Shown: in pieces, positions 1-10,126 of the stretch | Layout: the number at the start of each line of letters is the position of its first letter | How positions within the stretch are numbered: position 1 is the first letter of the stretch | From: Combretum micranthum | Taxonomy: Eukaryota; Streptophyta; Magnoliopsida; Myrtales; Combretaceae | DNA length: 64,000 nt | Reading direction: 5' to 3' | Assembly: GCA_024138025.1 (NCBI GenBank) | Contig: JAMXBD010001039.1 | Span: forward strand, 186,001 to 250,000 | Made by a program: the position numbers and the translations under genes | Notes under the pieces: model-generated | Told to the model about the DNA's origin: nothing | What the model saw: the letters and a program-made list of their open reading frames with translations, nothing else | Database searches by the model: none

Positions 1-39
1 TAATACATGCTCTCAACATATCCTCCAGTGTCTGAATAG
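1..39 (-). pseudogene. Chromovirus 1 integrase, downstream fragment cut off by the Copia insertion
   Basis: Read on the minus strand and joined across the Copia element to 5675 onward, this stretch continues the integrase reading: after the DGQTER catalytic-Glu motif comes TIQTLEDMLRACI, the usual next block of Ty3/gypsy integrases. The fragment runs off the left window edge, so the integrase C-terminus and the 3' LTR of chromovirus 1 lie outside. The break coincides exactly with the 5-bp target duplication of the Copia element. Confidence 0.85.
35..39. repeat. Target-site duplication (AATAG), left copy
   Basis: AATAG directly precedes the TG start of the Copia 5' LTR, and the same five bases (5670-5674) directly follow the CA end of the 3' LTR. 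A 5-bp duplication is the normal product of LTR-retrotransposon integration. Confidence 0.9.
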
Positions 40-1574
40 TGTTAGATTCTCTTAAAATAGGTTTTGATGATAACAAAAGAGTAAAAATGATAACTAATGA
101 GTTCATTAAGTGTGTAGCATCAAGTTAAAGAGAAAGAAAATATGATGAGAAGTATTCGGAATCTAGAATGTTTTCCAGAAGGTTGCGTTAAGGATAAAGA
201 ATTTTTCCAGAAATGCAGAACCTTTCATAGAACCTTTCACTGCACTTTTGATAGCAGCTCTATATCACATGATTTTCACTATTCATCTTCTCCAACTTGA
301 TGCAAATCATTCCAGTTCGGTACAAAAACGAATCTTGAAGACCTAGCTCCGAGTAAATGAGTTTATTTGGGTGATATACTCATTTATTCCACTTAAGTTG
401 GTTTAATCCAAGGGGATTTAATGTTTTCATCAAAGTTTCTCTCTCCTCAATGTCTTCAACGATGGAAATCTTCATGAATAGTACCAGACTTTGTTTGGAC
501 CGATTCTACACGTTTTTCTCTTTCAAGATAAGTGACTTATCAGTATCTATAATGTCCAAGATATCTATTTTCATGGGATTTTGTCTAGAAGATTAAAAAG
601 AAGATAAATGTTATCTTGGATAGGATGAGGAAGAAGATCACGATGAACAACAATAACAAATAACAACTAGATTTTTTTTACGAAAATCAAACAAGGCTTA
701 TCATCATCCTTCCGTTACAGAATTTGACTTTGAGAAAGGATAAAGCTCACAAGATTTCATTTGAAAAACAAGGAAAAGCCCACCTACAACTTGCAACCAA
801 TTTTGAAGATCACAATAGAATTTGAATTTGACAAACGGATAAGGAAGAATAGATTTTAGCCGAGATATTTGGAATATGAATCTATCCTCCAAACAAGTAC
901 TTAAACGTTATAAAAAGATGATATATGAGTTACAAAGAGAAGAAAAAGAAAAAAAATCGAAGGAAAAAGAAAAAAAGAAGAAGCTGATACTATTCACGCA
1001 CAAAAAAAGAAGAAGCTATTTTTTCTTACCTAGTATATACAGAACAAAAGCCATAACAAAATCCAGAAGATTCATTTTGCCTAGAATATCCATAATTTTT
1101 CTTATGGTTCAACAAGCGAGCTGATCTCTTAGCTTTCATTCTTTAGCTTTGTGATTTAGATATTTTATCTTATATAGAAGGAACTTGTTGTTGCCTTCTT
1201 TTTTGATAGTTAAGTTATAAGTTTAGACTCTGTAGATCGGTTGTGGCTAGAGGATAGCTGTGAGAATCGAGCAGAGAGAATTGTACAAGCTTGTAATTTG
1301 TTTTGGTTGGATATAGTGGAAAAAACCCGTAGGATAACGGGTCCCCAGCTGGAGCTGAAGAGTGGACTGACGCACAAGGCGGAACCACTATAACTATTGC
1401 CTGATCTTCTTATCCCTTCTCTATTTATATTTCCACAGTTTATTTTATTGTTGTTTAATTGTTCATATTGTTCTCTTAACTTAAAATCAAAGGGGATTGT
1501 TTTTAAAAGGCAAAAATTTTAATTTTCTGAAATAATCAATTCAACCCCCTTCTTGATTATTTTCGGGACCAACA
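40..1574 (+). repeat. 5' LTR of the Sirevirus-type element
   Basis: Starts TGTTAGATTCTC and ends GGACCAACA. The copy at 4143-5669 matches along its whole length with scattered substitutions and small indels, so the insertion is not very recent. It contains a purine-rich stretch around 935-1010 and a TATA-like TATATAGA at 1171. Confidence 0.93.
1171..1178 (+). promoter_or_regulatory. Probable TATA box of the 5' LTR
   Basis: TATATAGA sits at the same place in this LTR as TATAAAA (5264-5270) in the 3' LTR, both followed by GGAACTTGTTGTTGCC. The 3' copy is the better TATA match, so the 5' promoter looks slightly eroded. Confidence 0.5.
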
Positions 1575-1576
1575 AT

Positions 1577-1588
1577 TGGTATCAGAGC
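1577..1588 (+). other. Primer binding site (tRNA-iMet type)
   Basis: TGGTATCAGAGC begins two bases after the 5' LTR. This is the standard initiator methionine tRNA complement used by most plant Copia and chromovirus elements. Confidence 0.9.
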
Positions 1589-1622
1589 AGGCTCTTTTAT
1601 TAAATTGAGTGATCCAAACAAA

Positions 1623-2516
1623 ATGACTGAGAACAATATTGCAACAATAGAGCTCCATATTTTGATGGTTCAAATTATCTTTATTGGAAAATGCGAATCA
1701 ACTTATATAAAAGCTAATGATTATGCTTCTTGGCAGGTGATCCAATTTGGAGACAATCCAATAGCAATATCTGATGATGCTAGTTTCACAGATGAAGAGC
1801 TAAAGTTGATTGAGAAGAACAATAAGGCTAAGAATCTCTTACTCACAACCATAGCTCCTTATGAATTTTATCTAATTTCTTCCTGTGAATCAGCAAAGGA
1901 AATTTGGGATACTCTTTCAAAAACTTATGAAGGAACAGACACAATTAAGGAAACAAAAATCAATCATTACTTCAACGTTATGAATTATTTAAAATTAAGT
2001 CTGATGAGAAAATTAAAGATGCCTTTAATAGATTCACTGCTATTACTAATGAGCTAACCTCACTTGGAAAGAAATTAGATGATTCTGATCTTGTCAGGAA
2101 AATGCTTCGAATTTTGCCAAAATCGTGGGATGCCAAAAAGACAGCTATAGAAGAAGCTCAAGATTTAAATAAACTGACACTTAGTCAGTTAAGGGAAAAG
2201 CTGATGGCATACGAGTCACATCATGATACAACTGAAGAACCAGAAAATAGTTCAAAGGCAATAGCTTTCAAAGCCAAAAGAGTGTTGAATCTGATTCAGA
2301 AGAGGACAGTGATGAGAAAATATTAACATACTTACAAGGAGATTCAACAAATTCTTGAAGAAAAAGAAAGGTAAAAAGTTCAAAAGTTTCAATAGATCTA
2401 ACAAATTTGATGCAGGAAAAAGCTATAAGGACAAAGAAGAAAAGAAAGAGAAGAAAGAAATTGTGTGTTATGAATGTAAAAAACCGGGACATATTAAATA
2501 TGAGTCCCTGTTTTAA
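1623..2516 (+). pseudogene. Copia gag (UBN2 type), N-terminal part, frameshifted
   Basis: The first ATG after the primer site is at 1623; upstream codons in this frame have no ATG. The reading contains the usual Copia gag core (AKEIWDTLSKTYEGT), then shifts frame near 1985-2000 and resumes with DAFNRFTAITNELTSLGKKL and LRILPKSWDAKKTAIEEAQD. A Lys-rich stretch follows, then a zinc knuckle at 2466-2511 reading CYECKKPGHIKYES: the last Cys of the CCHC motif is lost, apparently by deletion of one G in GAGTGCCCT, and a stop follows at once. In the family this protein packages the RNA in virus-like particles. Here it is broken in at least three places. Confidence 0.8.
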
Positions 2517-2518
2517 TA

Positions 2519-3476
2519 AAAAATATTGAAAAATTCAAGAAGAAAAGTCGAGCAATGATGGCAACTTGGAGCGATTTGGATGAGTCAGAAGCTGAACCAG
2601 AAGCTATAAGTGATAATGAAGAAGAAGCAAACCTTTGTCTCATGGCTACTTCTGAGGTAACTTCTGAAATTGATGATGAATCAATTGAAGATGATATGAT
2701 TGCTGAAATGGAAAAACTTTTAAAAGCTCTTAAGAAAGCTGATTTAAAAATTGCTAAATATGATAATGAGATAAAATCATTAAAGAATGAAAAAGACGCC
2801 TTAAAGCAAACAAATTCCTTGCTTGTTGATGAAAATGATATCTTGAAGAGTGACAATGAAAAGTTTTTTAGGATAATGAAAAGCTAAGAAAAGACAATAA
2901 CTTGCTAAGAGATGAAACAAGTTTTGAAAGTAAAAATTGATGAATTATCGAATTCAATAAAGAACACGTTTAATAAGTTCAATGAAAGTGATGAAAAGCT
3001 AAAAATGTTGATTTCATCACAAAGATTGTCGTGTGAAAAGCATGGTTTAGGTTATAATTATGGTTTGAATTCGATACATCCAAGAAAACTATATTTGTGA
3101 GAGCCAAACCAATCGTAAATGCGGAATCAAGTGTTAAAAAGATTGATTATAAAGAATACGTGGAAAAGAAAAGTATGTTCAAAAATCCAGAATGAATTCC
3201 AGAATTATTTAGAAAGAAAACATTCTTATGGAAATCATACCAGGTATTCCAGAATTATTCCAGAAGTTATCGAGACAGAATAGTTGGAGACAGGTAAACA
3301 ACAGGTATTGGAATAATGATAATACATATACATGTTTCTTTTGTAATAAATCTGGTCATATTGAGAAATATTGCTATTATAAGAGAAACAAGCTTAGTAA
3401 TCATCAAGCTAATATTGATAACACAAGCTTGTCTTTCAAAGGACCCAAGTTAGTCTGGGTTCGTAAAAAGGTATAA
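2519..3476 (+). pseudogene. Copia gag C-terminal region with second CCHC knuckle, broken
   Basis: MATWSDLDESEAEPEA and NLCLMATSEV match the acidic linker typical of Sirevirus gag. A charged coiled-coil stretch (about 2690-3010) follows, interrupted by stops and frame changes at 2885-2912. The second knuckle is intact: CFFCNKSGHIEKYC near 3337-3378. In full-length relatives the protease with its Asp-Ser-Gly site begins soon after this point; here no protease or later pol domain is found. Confidence 0.7.
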
Positions 3477-4128
3477 TTTGTTTATTAGTGATTCAGGGAT
3501 TGAGGCAACGAGCAGAAGGATATGAACTCGATAAATGAGTGCCTCAAATGGAAAAGAAAGAAAAATATGACTCTCATGAAGAAAAAGAACAACTATTTGT
3601 TTGGTATTATTGTTCCAACTCCCTCATATGTTTTAGTGTTTTGCTCTTTATGATTCTAAACAAATTCTTGAAATATGTTATTTTGTTTGTTAAAATAAAA
3701 TTAATTGGTATCATATTAAGGGGGAGCATAGTTTTTAAAAGAAATTTATAAAGGGGGAGAAGACAAAGGATAAAAAAATTCTTTAGAAAGATGATTAGTT
3801 TTTTTTTTTTTTAAATAAAAAGAGGGAGAAATGTTTGAAATGAAGATAAGTAAATAGAACAAATGTATTGAAGTTGTTTTACCTTACAATTTTTGTTATG
3901 AGTATGTTAAAGGAACAAATTTTTGCATTTTTACTTATAAAAATTTATGCTATTCTAAGAGATTTGTGTATAAAAATGTTATTGTTTAGACTATCATACA
4001 TATTTGAAATGTGTGCTTGTCTTTTGAATTAAAGGAATTCATATTTGGTTATATTCTATGAATGTATTTTTTGTTGATAACAAAAAGGGGGAGAGAATTA
4101 TTTTGTTTAAAAAAGTTTTGTTATCATC
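3477..4128 (+). other. Pol-less 3' internal region with repeated polypurine tracts
   Basis: No coding potential is recognised. Purine tracts of the form (A)nGGGGGAG occur at about 3717-3726, 3750-3762 and 4082-4096 before the terminal one at 4129, plus a weaker AAAAGAGGGAG near 3817-3831. Multiple polypurine tracts upstream of the 3' LTR are a known Sirevirus feature. The pol region appears to have been deleted near 3480-3540. Confidence 0.65.
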
Positions 4129-4181
4129 AAAAAGGGGGAGAATGTTAGATTCTCTTAAAATAGGTTTTGATGATAACAAAA
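4116..4181. repeat. 17-bp perfect inverted repeat spanning the PPT/3' LTR junction
   Basis: TTTTGTTATCATCAAAA (4116-4132) is the exact reverse complement of TTTTGATGATAACAAAA (4165-4181). The first arm is internal and overlaps the polypurine tract; the second lies 22 bases inside the 3' LTR. The arms could form a hairpin enclosing the plus-strand priming site. Confidence 0.9.
4129..4142 (+). other. Polypurine tract
   Basis: AAAAAGGGGGAGAA directly abuts the TG start of the 3' LTR, the position where plus-strand DNA synthesis is primed. Confidence 0.9.
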
Positions 4182-5669
4182 GAGTAAAAATGATAACTAA
4201 TGAGTTCATTAAGTGTGTAGTATCAAGTTAAAAGAAAGAAGAAATATGATGAGAAGTATTCGGAATCCAGAATGTTTTCCAGAAGGTTGCGTTAAGGATA
4301 AAGAATTTTTCCAGAAATCCAGAACCTTTACAGAACCTTTCACTGCACTTTTGACACAGCTCTATATCACGTGATTTTCACTGTTCATCTTCTCCAACTT
4401 GATGCAAATCATTCCAGTTCGGTACAAAAACGAATCTTGAAGACCTAGCTCGAGTAAATGAGTTTATTTGGGTAATATACTCATTTATTCCACTTAAGTT
4501 GGTTTAATCCAAGGGGATTTAATGTTTTCATCAAAGTTTCTCTCTCAATGTCTTCAACGATGGAAATCTTCATGAATAGTACCAGACTTTGTTTGGACCG
4601 ATTCACATTTTTCTCCTTCAAGATAAGTGATTTATCAGTATCTATAATGTCCAAGACATCTATTTTCATGGGATTTTGTCTAGAAGATTAAAAAGAAGAT
4701 AAATGTTATCTTGGATAGGATGAGGAAGAAGATCACGATGAACAACAATAACAAATAACAACTAGATTTTTTTTACGAAAATCAAACAAGGCTTATCATC
4801 ATCCTTCCGTTACAGAATTTGAATTTGAAAAAGGATAAAGCTCACAAGATTTCATCCGAGGAATACAAGGAAAAGCCATCCACAACTTGCAACCAATTTT
4901 GAAGATCACAATGAATTTGAAAAAACGGATAAGGAAGAATAGATTTTAGCCGAGATATTTGGAATATGAATCTATCCTCCAAACAAGTACTTGAACTTAT
5001 AAGAAGATGAAGGATATATGAGTTACAAGAGAGAGAAAAAGAAAAAAATCGAAGGAAAAAGAAAAAAAGAAGAAGCTGATACTATTCACGCACAAAAAAA
5101 AAGAAGCTATTTTTTCTTACCTAGTATATACAGAACAAAACCCAGAACAAAATCAAGAAGTTTCATTTTGCCTAGAATATTCATAATTTTTCTTATGGTC
5201 CAACAAGCAAGCTGATCTCTTAGCTTTCATTCTTTAGCTTTGTGATTTAGATATTTTATCTTGTATAAAAGGAACTTGTTGTTGCCTTCTCTTTTGATAG
5301 TTAAGTTACAAGTATAGACTCTATAGATCGGTTATGGCTAGAGGATAGCTGTGAGAATCGAGCAGAGAGAAATGTACAAGCTTGTAATTTTTTGGTTGGA
5401 TATAGTGGAACAAAACCCGTAGGATAACGGGAAACCCGGCTCAGAGCTGGAAGAGTGGACTGACGCACAAGGCGGAACCACTATAACTATCTGCCTGATC
5501 TTCTTATCCCTTCTCTATTTATATTTCCACAATTTATTTTATTGCTGTTTAATTGTTCATATTGTTCTCTTAACTTAAAATCAAAGGGGATTGTTTTTAA
5601 AAGGCAAAAATTTTAATTTTCTAAAATAATTAATTCAACCCCCCTTCTTGATTATTTTCGGGACCAACA
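4143..5669 (+). repeat. 3' LTR of the Sirevirus-type element
   Basis: Full-length partner of 40-1574 with the same termini, followed by the duplicated AATAG at 5670-5674. It keeps a good TATAAAA at 5264-5270. Confidence 0.93.
5264..5270 (+). promoter_or_regulatory. TATA box of the 3' LTR
   Basis: TATAAAA precedes GGAACTTGTTG; the homologous site in the 5' LTR reads TATATAG. Confidence 0.55.
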
Positions 5670-5674
5670 AATAG
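5670..5674. repeat. Target-site duplication (AATAG), right copy
   Basis: Identical to 35-39. Removing 40-5674 restores the chromovirus 1 integrase reading across the junction. Confidence 0.9.
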
Positions 5675-6755
5675 TTCTTTCTGTTTGTCCATCAATTTGA
5701 GGATGATAAGCTGTGCTAAATTTCAATTGAGTTCCCAAAGCTTTTTGTAATCCTTGCCAAAATCTAGAAACAAATCGTGGATCTCGATCTGATACTATAC
5801 TAACAGGTATACCATGCAATCTCACAATCTCCTTCAAATATATTCGTGCCAATTTTTCTAATGAATATGTCATGTTAATTGGCAAGAAATGAGCTGATTT
5901 CGTAAGTCTTTCCACAATAACCCAAACAGCGTCATGACCCGTATTTGTCTTAGGTAATGAGCACATGAAGTCCATGGAAATCTGATCCCATTTCCATTCA
6001 GGTATTGGCAATGGTTTCAATAACCCACCTGGTTTTTGGTGTTCAGCTTTTATCCTTTGACACACGTCACATTTAGCAACAAATTGGACAATATCCTTTT
6101 TTATTCCATTCCACCAATATGCACTTTTCAGCTCTTGGTATGTCTTTGTTTCTCCTGGGTGTATAGAATATCCAGAATAATGTGCTTCATGCATTAATTC
6201 CCTCCTTATGTTTTCATCATGTGGCACACACAATCTTTTATTCATCCTTAACACCTTTTCTTCGTCCACATGAAAATCCTTGTATTTTCCTTGGGATATT
6301 CCTTGTTTAATCTCTTGAATTTCAATATCCTCTTTATGAGCTTCTTTAATCCTTTGAAGCAAAATAGGTTCCAAAATTAAGTTTCCCAATTCAGCTTCTA
6401 AACCTTGCATTGAAAATTCCAAGTTTAATCTTTCAAATTCTTTGATAAGTTCTTTCTGTTCCGTCAATATTGAGGCTACTTCTCCATAACTGTTTCGGCT
6501 CAATGCATCCGCCACAGCATTCACTTTACCAGGATGGTAATTAATGGTAAGATCATAATCTTTAATCAATTCCAACCATCGCCTTTGCCTCATGTTCAAC
6601 TCTTTTTGTGTAAATATATAATTCAAACTTTTGCGATTCGTATATATTTCACATTTCTGTCCTCACAAATAGTGACGCCAAATCTTGAGTGCAAAAACGA
6701 TAGCAGCTAATTCTAGATCATGAGTGGGGTAATTCATCTCATGCGGTTTTAATTA
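5675..6755 (-). pseudogene. Chromovirus 1 RNase H and integrase
   Basis: In one frame with the RT upstream, but with stops at 6753-6755 and 6663-6665 inside RNase H. RNase H includes YPTHDLELAAIVFALK, and the usual TDHKSL motif reads TNRKSL. A connecting [16 protein letters not shown] leads to integrase: the HHCC zinc domain ([29 protein letters not shown]), first catalytic Asp in [12 protein letters not shown], second in [13 protein letters not shown], and Glu in DGQTER. The Copia element enters directly after that Glu. Integrase inserts element DNA into the chromosome; RNase H removes the RNA template. Not functional as it stands. Confidence 0.9.
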
Positions 6756-7765
6756 TCTAGAAGCATATGCTATTACTTTTCCATTTTGCATTAACACACA
6801 TCCTAAACCATTTCTGGATGCATCACTATAGACAGTATATAAATCCTTGTCATTGGGTAGAACCAAGATTGGTGTTGATATTAACTTCTTCTTCAATTCT
6901 TGGAAACTTTGCTCACGTTGATCATTCCACTCAAATTTCTCATTCTTCCGGGTCAATTGTGTTAGGGGTCTTGCAATCTTTGAGAAATCTTTCACAAATT
7001 TCCAATAATATCCTGCCAATCCCAAGAAACTCCTAACTTCCGTAACAGTTTTAGGTCTTTTCCATTCCACAATAGCTTTAATCTTTGCGGGATCAACCGA
7101 TATTCCTTCTCCAGAAATAATATGTCCAAGGAATAAGATACTTCTAAGCCAAAATTTACATTTAGACAGTTTGGCATATAGCTTATTGTCTCTCAGTATC
7201 TGTAACATACTTCTCAAGTTCTCATCATGTTGCTCTTCAGTAAACGAATATACAAGTATATCATCTATGAAAACAATCACACAATTATCCAACAAAGGTC
7301 TAAAAATACGATTCATCAGATCCATGAAAACTGCAGGTGCATTAATTAATCCAAATGGCATGACCAAAAATTCATAATGACCATACCTAATTCGAAATGC
7401 AGTCTTTGGTACATCCTCTGCTTTAATTCGGATTTGATGATATCCCGACTTTAAATCAATTCGAGAAAATACCTTTGCTCCTCTCAACTGATCAAAGAGA
7501 TCATCAATTCTGGTTAAAGGATATTTGTTCTTTATAGTCACTCTGTTTAATTCTCTATAATCAATACAGAGTCTCATTGATCCATCTTTCTTCTTCACAA
7601 ACAATATTGGTGCTCCCCAAGGTGAAGCACTAGGTCTGATAAATCCTTTATCCAATGATTCTTTTATTTGCACCTTTAATTCTTTTAATTCCACAGGTGT
7701 CATGTGATATAGAGCTTTTGATACTGGTTCTGTTCCAGGTATCAAATCAATTGAAAATTCCACTT
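6753..7765 (-). pseudogene. Chromovirus 1 reverse transcriptase
   Basis: An uninterrupted 336-codon stretch carries all RT landmarks: [32 protein letters not shown] with the first catalytic Asp, the [15 protein letters not shown] block, and the active-site box VFIDDIL (residues 165-168; Asp-Asp codons at 7260-7265). It then has [21 protein letters not shown] and [12 protein letters not shown] leading to RNase H. A one-base frameshift in a run of six G on the plus strand (7772-7777) separates it from the protease frame, and a stop at 6753 ends it within RNase H. The catalytic core itself looks intact. Confidence 0.93.
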
Positions 7766-8298
7766 CTCTGTGGGGGGTAATCCAGGTAACTCGTTTGGAA
7801 ATACATCAGGGTATACACACATCGTTTGAATGGTATGAATATCCAACACTTTGGATTCGCCCTCAGTTGTTCCAAGAATATACCCGTTTAACTCCATATC
7901 CTCTTCATTTTCCACTTCAATTGTTGTTATTCTATTCCCAACTCCTTTGAGTATTTCACCCCTATACTCTTTTCTTTCTCTTTGGTTATTGACAAAAGAT
8001 ATCATTTTGAGATGGCAATTAACTTTTGCTTTTACAGCAGTTAACCAAACCATGCCCAGAATAATATCATATTTTTGCATATCTATCATGATTAAATCAG
8101 CAATTGATTCTTGTTTTTCAATCTTTAATGGAGAACTCTTTATCATTTCCCATGTTACTACTAAGTCTCCCATTGGCGTAGTAACTCTCAATTCTTTTCT
8201 CATGCTTTCAATTGGTAATCTTATACGCCTCACTAATCCGATATTTATGAAAGAATGCGTTGCTCCCGTGTCAAACAAAGCATACGCAGTCTGATCCC
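7742..8298 (-). pseudogene. Chromovirus 1 aspartic protease
   Basis: The active site is FDTGATHSFI, preceded by GDQTAYAL. It continues through the usual flap and core region (DIILGMVWL) to the linker [14 protein letters not shown] that joins protease to RT in this family. The frame is lost in the G6 run at 7772-7777. There is no ATG before the active site other than one just upstream, so expression must come from a gag-pol fusion. The reading upstream of 8298 stops at once unless the proposed intron 8299-8425 is removed. Confidence 0.88.
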
Positions 8299-8425
8299 CT
8301 ACTTAAATTGATCCTATGTATCAATTATTAAGTTCATGTTATTTTCAATTCATAAGGACTTCTATTCCTCGTGTACTTGTGATTATGTCCAATAACTTTA
8401 AATAAACAAATATGTAACTACATAC
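8299..8425 (-). other. Candidate spliceosomal intron between gag and protease
   Basis: On the minus strand the sequence reads ATTGTAG then GTATGTAG (AG|GTATGT, a strong plant donor), followed by 127 AT-rich bases ending TTTAAGTAG, then GGGATCAG. Exact removal joins an open acidic frame (EEDEENIWEEVNPKEYGLIV) in phase to GDQTAYALFDTGATHSFI. Unspliced, stops separate gag from protease. Introns are known in Ogre-type elements between protease and RT; one here in a chromovirus would be unusual. The exon upstream is offset by one base from the zinc-knuckle frame of gag, so a frameshift is still needed. Alternatively this is a spacer with chance splice signals. Confidence 0.4.
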
Positions 8426-8475
8426 CTACAATAAGTCCATATTCTTTAGGATTAACTTCCTCCCAAATGTTTTCT

Positions 8476-9831
8476 TCATCTTCCTCCTCCATCCACATTC
8501 TCAATAGGATTTCCATACATTGCAAAAACTCTGGCCGTGGTATCAGCTTTACTAGTATTGGCGTTTCCATTTTTCGATCCGGAGGCTCCAATCATTCCTT
8601 TTAACTGTGAAGATCCAGCTACTGCACTCGCTTTTTGTGGGCAATTGATTGCTATGTGCCCAACTTTGTTACATACATAACAAGTTGCAATTTTTCTTTT
8701 TGGACAATTATTTGCCATGTGCCCACTTTCTCCACAATAATAACATTTGTGTTGCAATTGCGGACAATCTCTTGGATAATAAGAACCCTTACATTTCCAG
8801 CATGTAACATTATTCTTCTTAATTACTCCTCCGTTGTTCATATGGAAAGGTTTGAAGAATTTAACCTTCTTAGGCACAGAAGTTGCCATATAACCATCAT
8901 ACATTCTTTTCCCAAAAATGTTTCCTTTCTTCTTATACCTCTCAATTTCATATTTCCTTGCTCGTTCAATAATTCGAGCTTTTTCTAACATAGCTGCAAA
9001 GTTATCAACTTCAAATTCAGCAAGTCTCCTCTGAAAATGAGGCTCTAGTCCAGCCATAAAAGTCTGTCTCTTTAGCTCATCACTGTCTCGATAAGCATCT
9101 GGAGCAAATTGTAATAACTGATTAAACTCATGTTCATATTCATCAATCGTCTCATTTCCTTGTGTCAAATTCATCACGTCAGTGCTATATTTTGCTTTTA
9201 GACTGCCTGAAAAATATTCCTTCAAAAATTCTCGTCTGAATACTTTCCAAGTAATCGGTTGTGACAAACTTCTTTGTTTTGAATTCCACCATATTCTTGC
9301 TCTTAATCTTAATAGATAAGTTCCATATGATACTTTCAGAGCTTCAGGTACTTGGAAAACATCAAGAGATCGTTCAATCTAAGCTAGCCAATCCTTAGTT
9401 TCTTCTGGCTTTCCTGGTAGTCCTTCGACATATCTGTTGCATTTAATGAATTCCGGCAACAAATTCCTTTGAGGACGCAAAGGTGGTGGTAGTGGCAATT
9501 CTTGTTCATATCGAGGCAATCCTTGTACCTCTGCAGCAGATTCATTAGGATTCACTGGTCCATTTTCCTGAAATTGAACCGGTAGAGTATGTCTTTCATT
9601 TCCTCTGGGAATTGGTGGAGGCATTGCTGGTGCCCCAGCAGGTGGTGCTACATTTGTTGCTTGAATATTTTGCAAAGCTTGCAAAATCAAGACATTTTGT
9701 TGTTGGAGACTTTGTAAAACATCCTCAATTCGGTTTTGGGATGATGCATGAGCATTTATTGGTGGATTTCCAGAAATCCTGGCATTTCTACTTTTATTTC
9801 TTCCTCTCGGCATTCTATTAACATTAAACAT
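8476..9831 (-). pseudogene. Chromovirus 1 gag with one premature stop
   Basis: Start ATG at 9831 (MFNVNRMPRGRNKSR). The frame runs about 450 codons to a TGA at 8476 and is interrupted only by TAG at 9379-9381, where relatives have Gln (WLAQIERSLDVF). Contents: a Pro- and Gln-rich N-terminus, the retrotransposon gag core (ITWKVFRREFLKEYF, EYEHEFNQLLQFAPDAYRD), then three zinc knuckles near residues 344-398: CWKCKGSYYPRDC (its His is Tyr), CYYCGESGHMANNC and CYVCNKVGHIAINC. The protein forms the particle and binds element RNA. A single base change separates it from an open frame. Confidence 0.88.
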
Positions 9832-10126
9832 GTTATTTAAATTAGATCATAATTCATCCTCACCAAAAGACATCAAAGTCATTCATATATATATCACACA
9901 TATATATACATAACCAAAATACATATAAACCTTTCATGGTCAGTGCATTATGTACACATAAAAAATGGCACTAACACTATACCTAGTTTTTACTACTATA
10001 GTCATCAAAAGATACATATGCATCACCCTACATATCATATGTATACCATAAAAAATCTATCAATATCATCCTATCATGTCCTCATAAATAGATAATACAT
10101 CATCATCATATAGTACTATATCAGAC
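9832..10126 (-). other. Spacer between extra ORF and gag
   Basis: AT-rich leader with ATATAT runs around 9886-9905. No coding signal seen. Confidence 0.5.

Larger units (their letters stand above)
40..5669 (+). mobile_element. Sirevirus-type Ty1/copia element, complete ends, no pol
   Basis: The element has two long LTRs (40-1574 and 4143-5669), an initiator-Met-type primer site, decayed gag pieces, repeated polypurine tracts and an exact 5-bp target duplication. The internal region is only about 2.6 kb and shows no protease, integrase, reverse transcriptase or RNase H, so it cannot move by itself. Long LTRs, a gag with two CCHC knuckles and several AAAGGGGGAG tracts before the 3' LTR are typical of the Sirevirus (Maximus) lineage. 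It lies inside the chromovirus 1 integrase in opposite coding orientation. Lineage assignment is from memory of the family, not from a search. Confidence 0.85.

Noticed and set aside
1577..1588. tRNA-like sequence (also 11226-11237 and 38466-38483)
   Set aside because: Only short complements of tRNA 3' ends, that is primer binding sites; no tRNA cloverleaf is present.
3539..3751. Hydrophobic open frame in the Sirevirus 3' region as a possible envelope-like gene
   Set aside because: Short, AT-driven, and lacking a signal peptide or the long env-like ORF of some Sireviruses.
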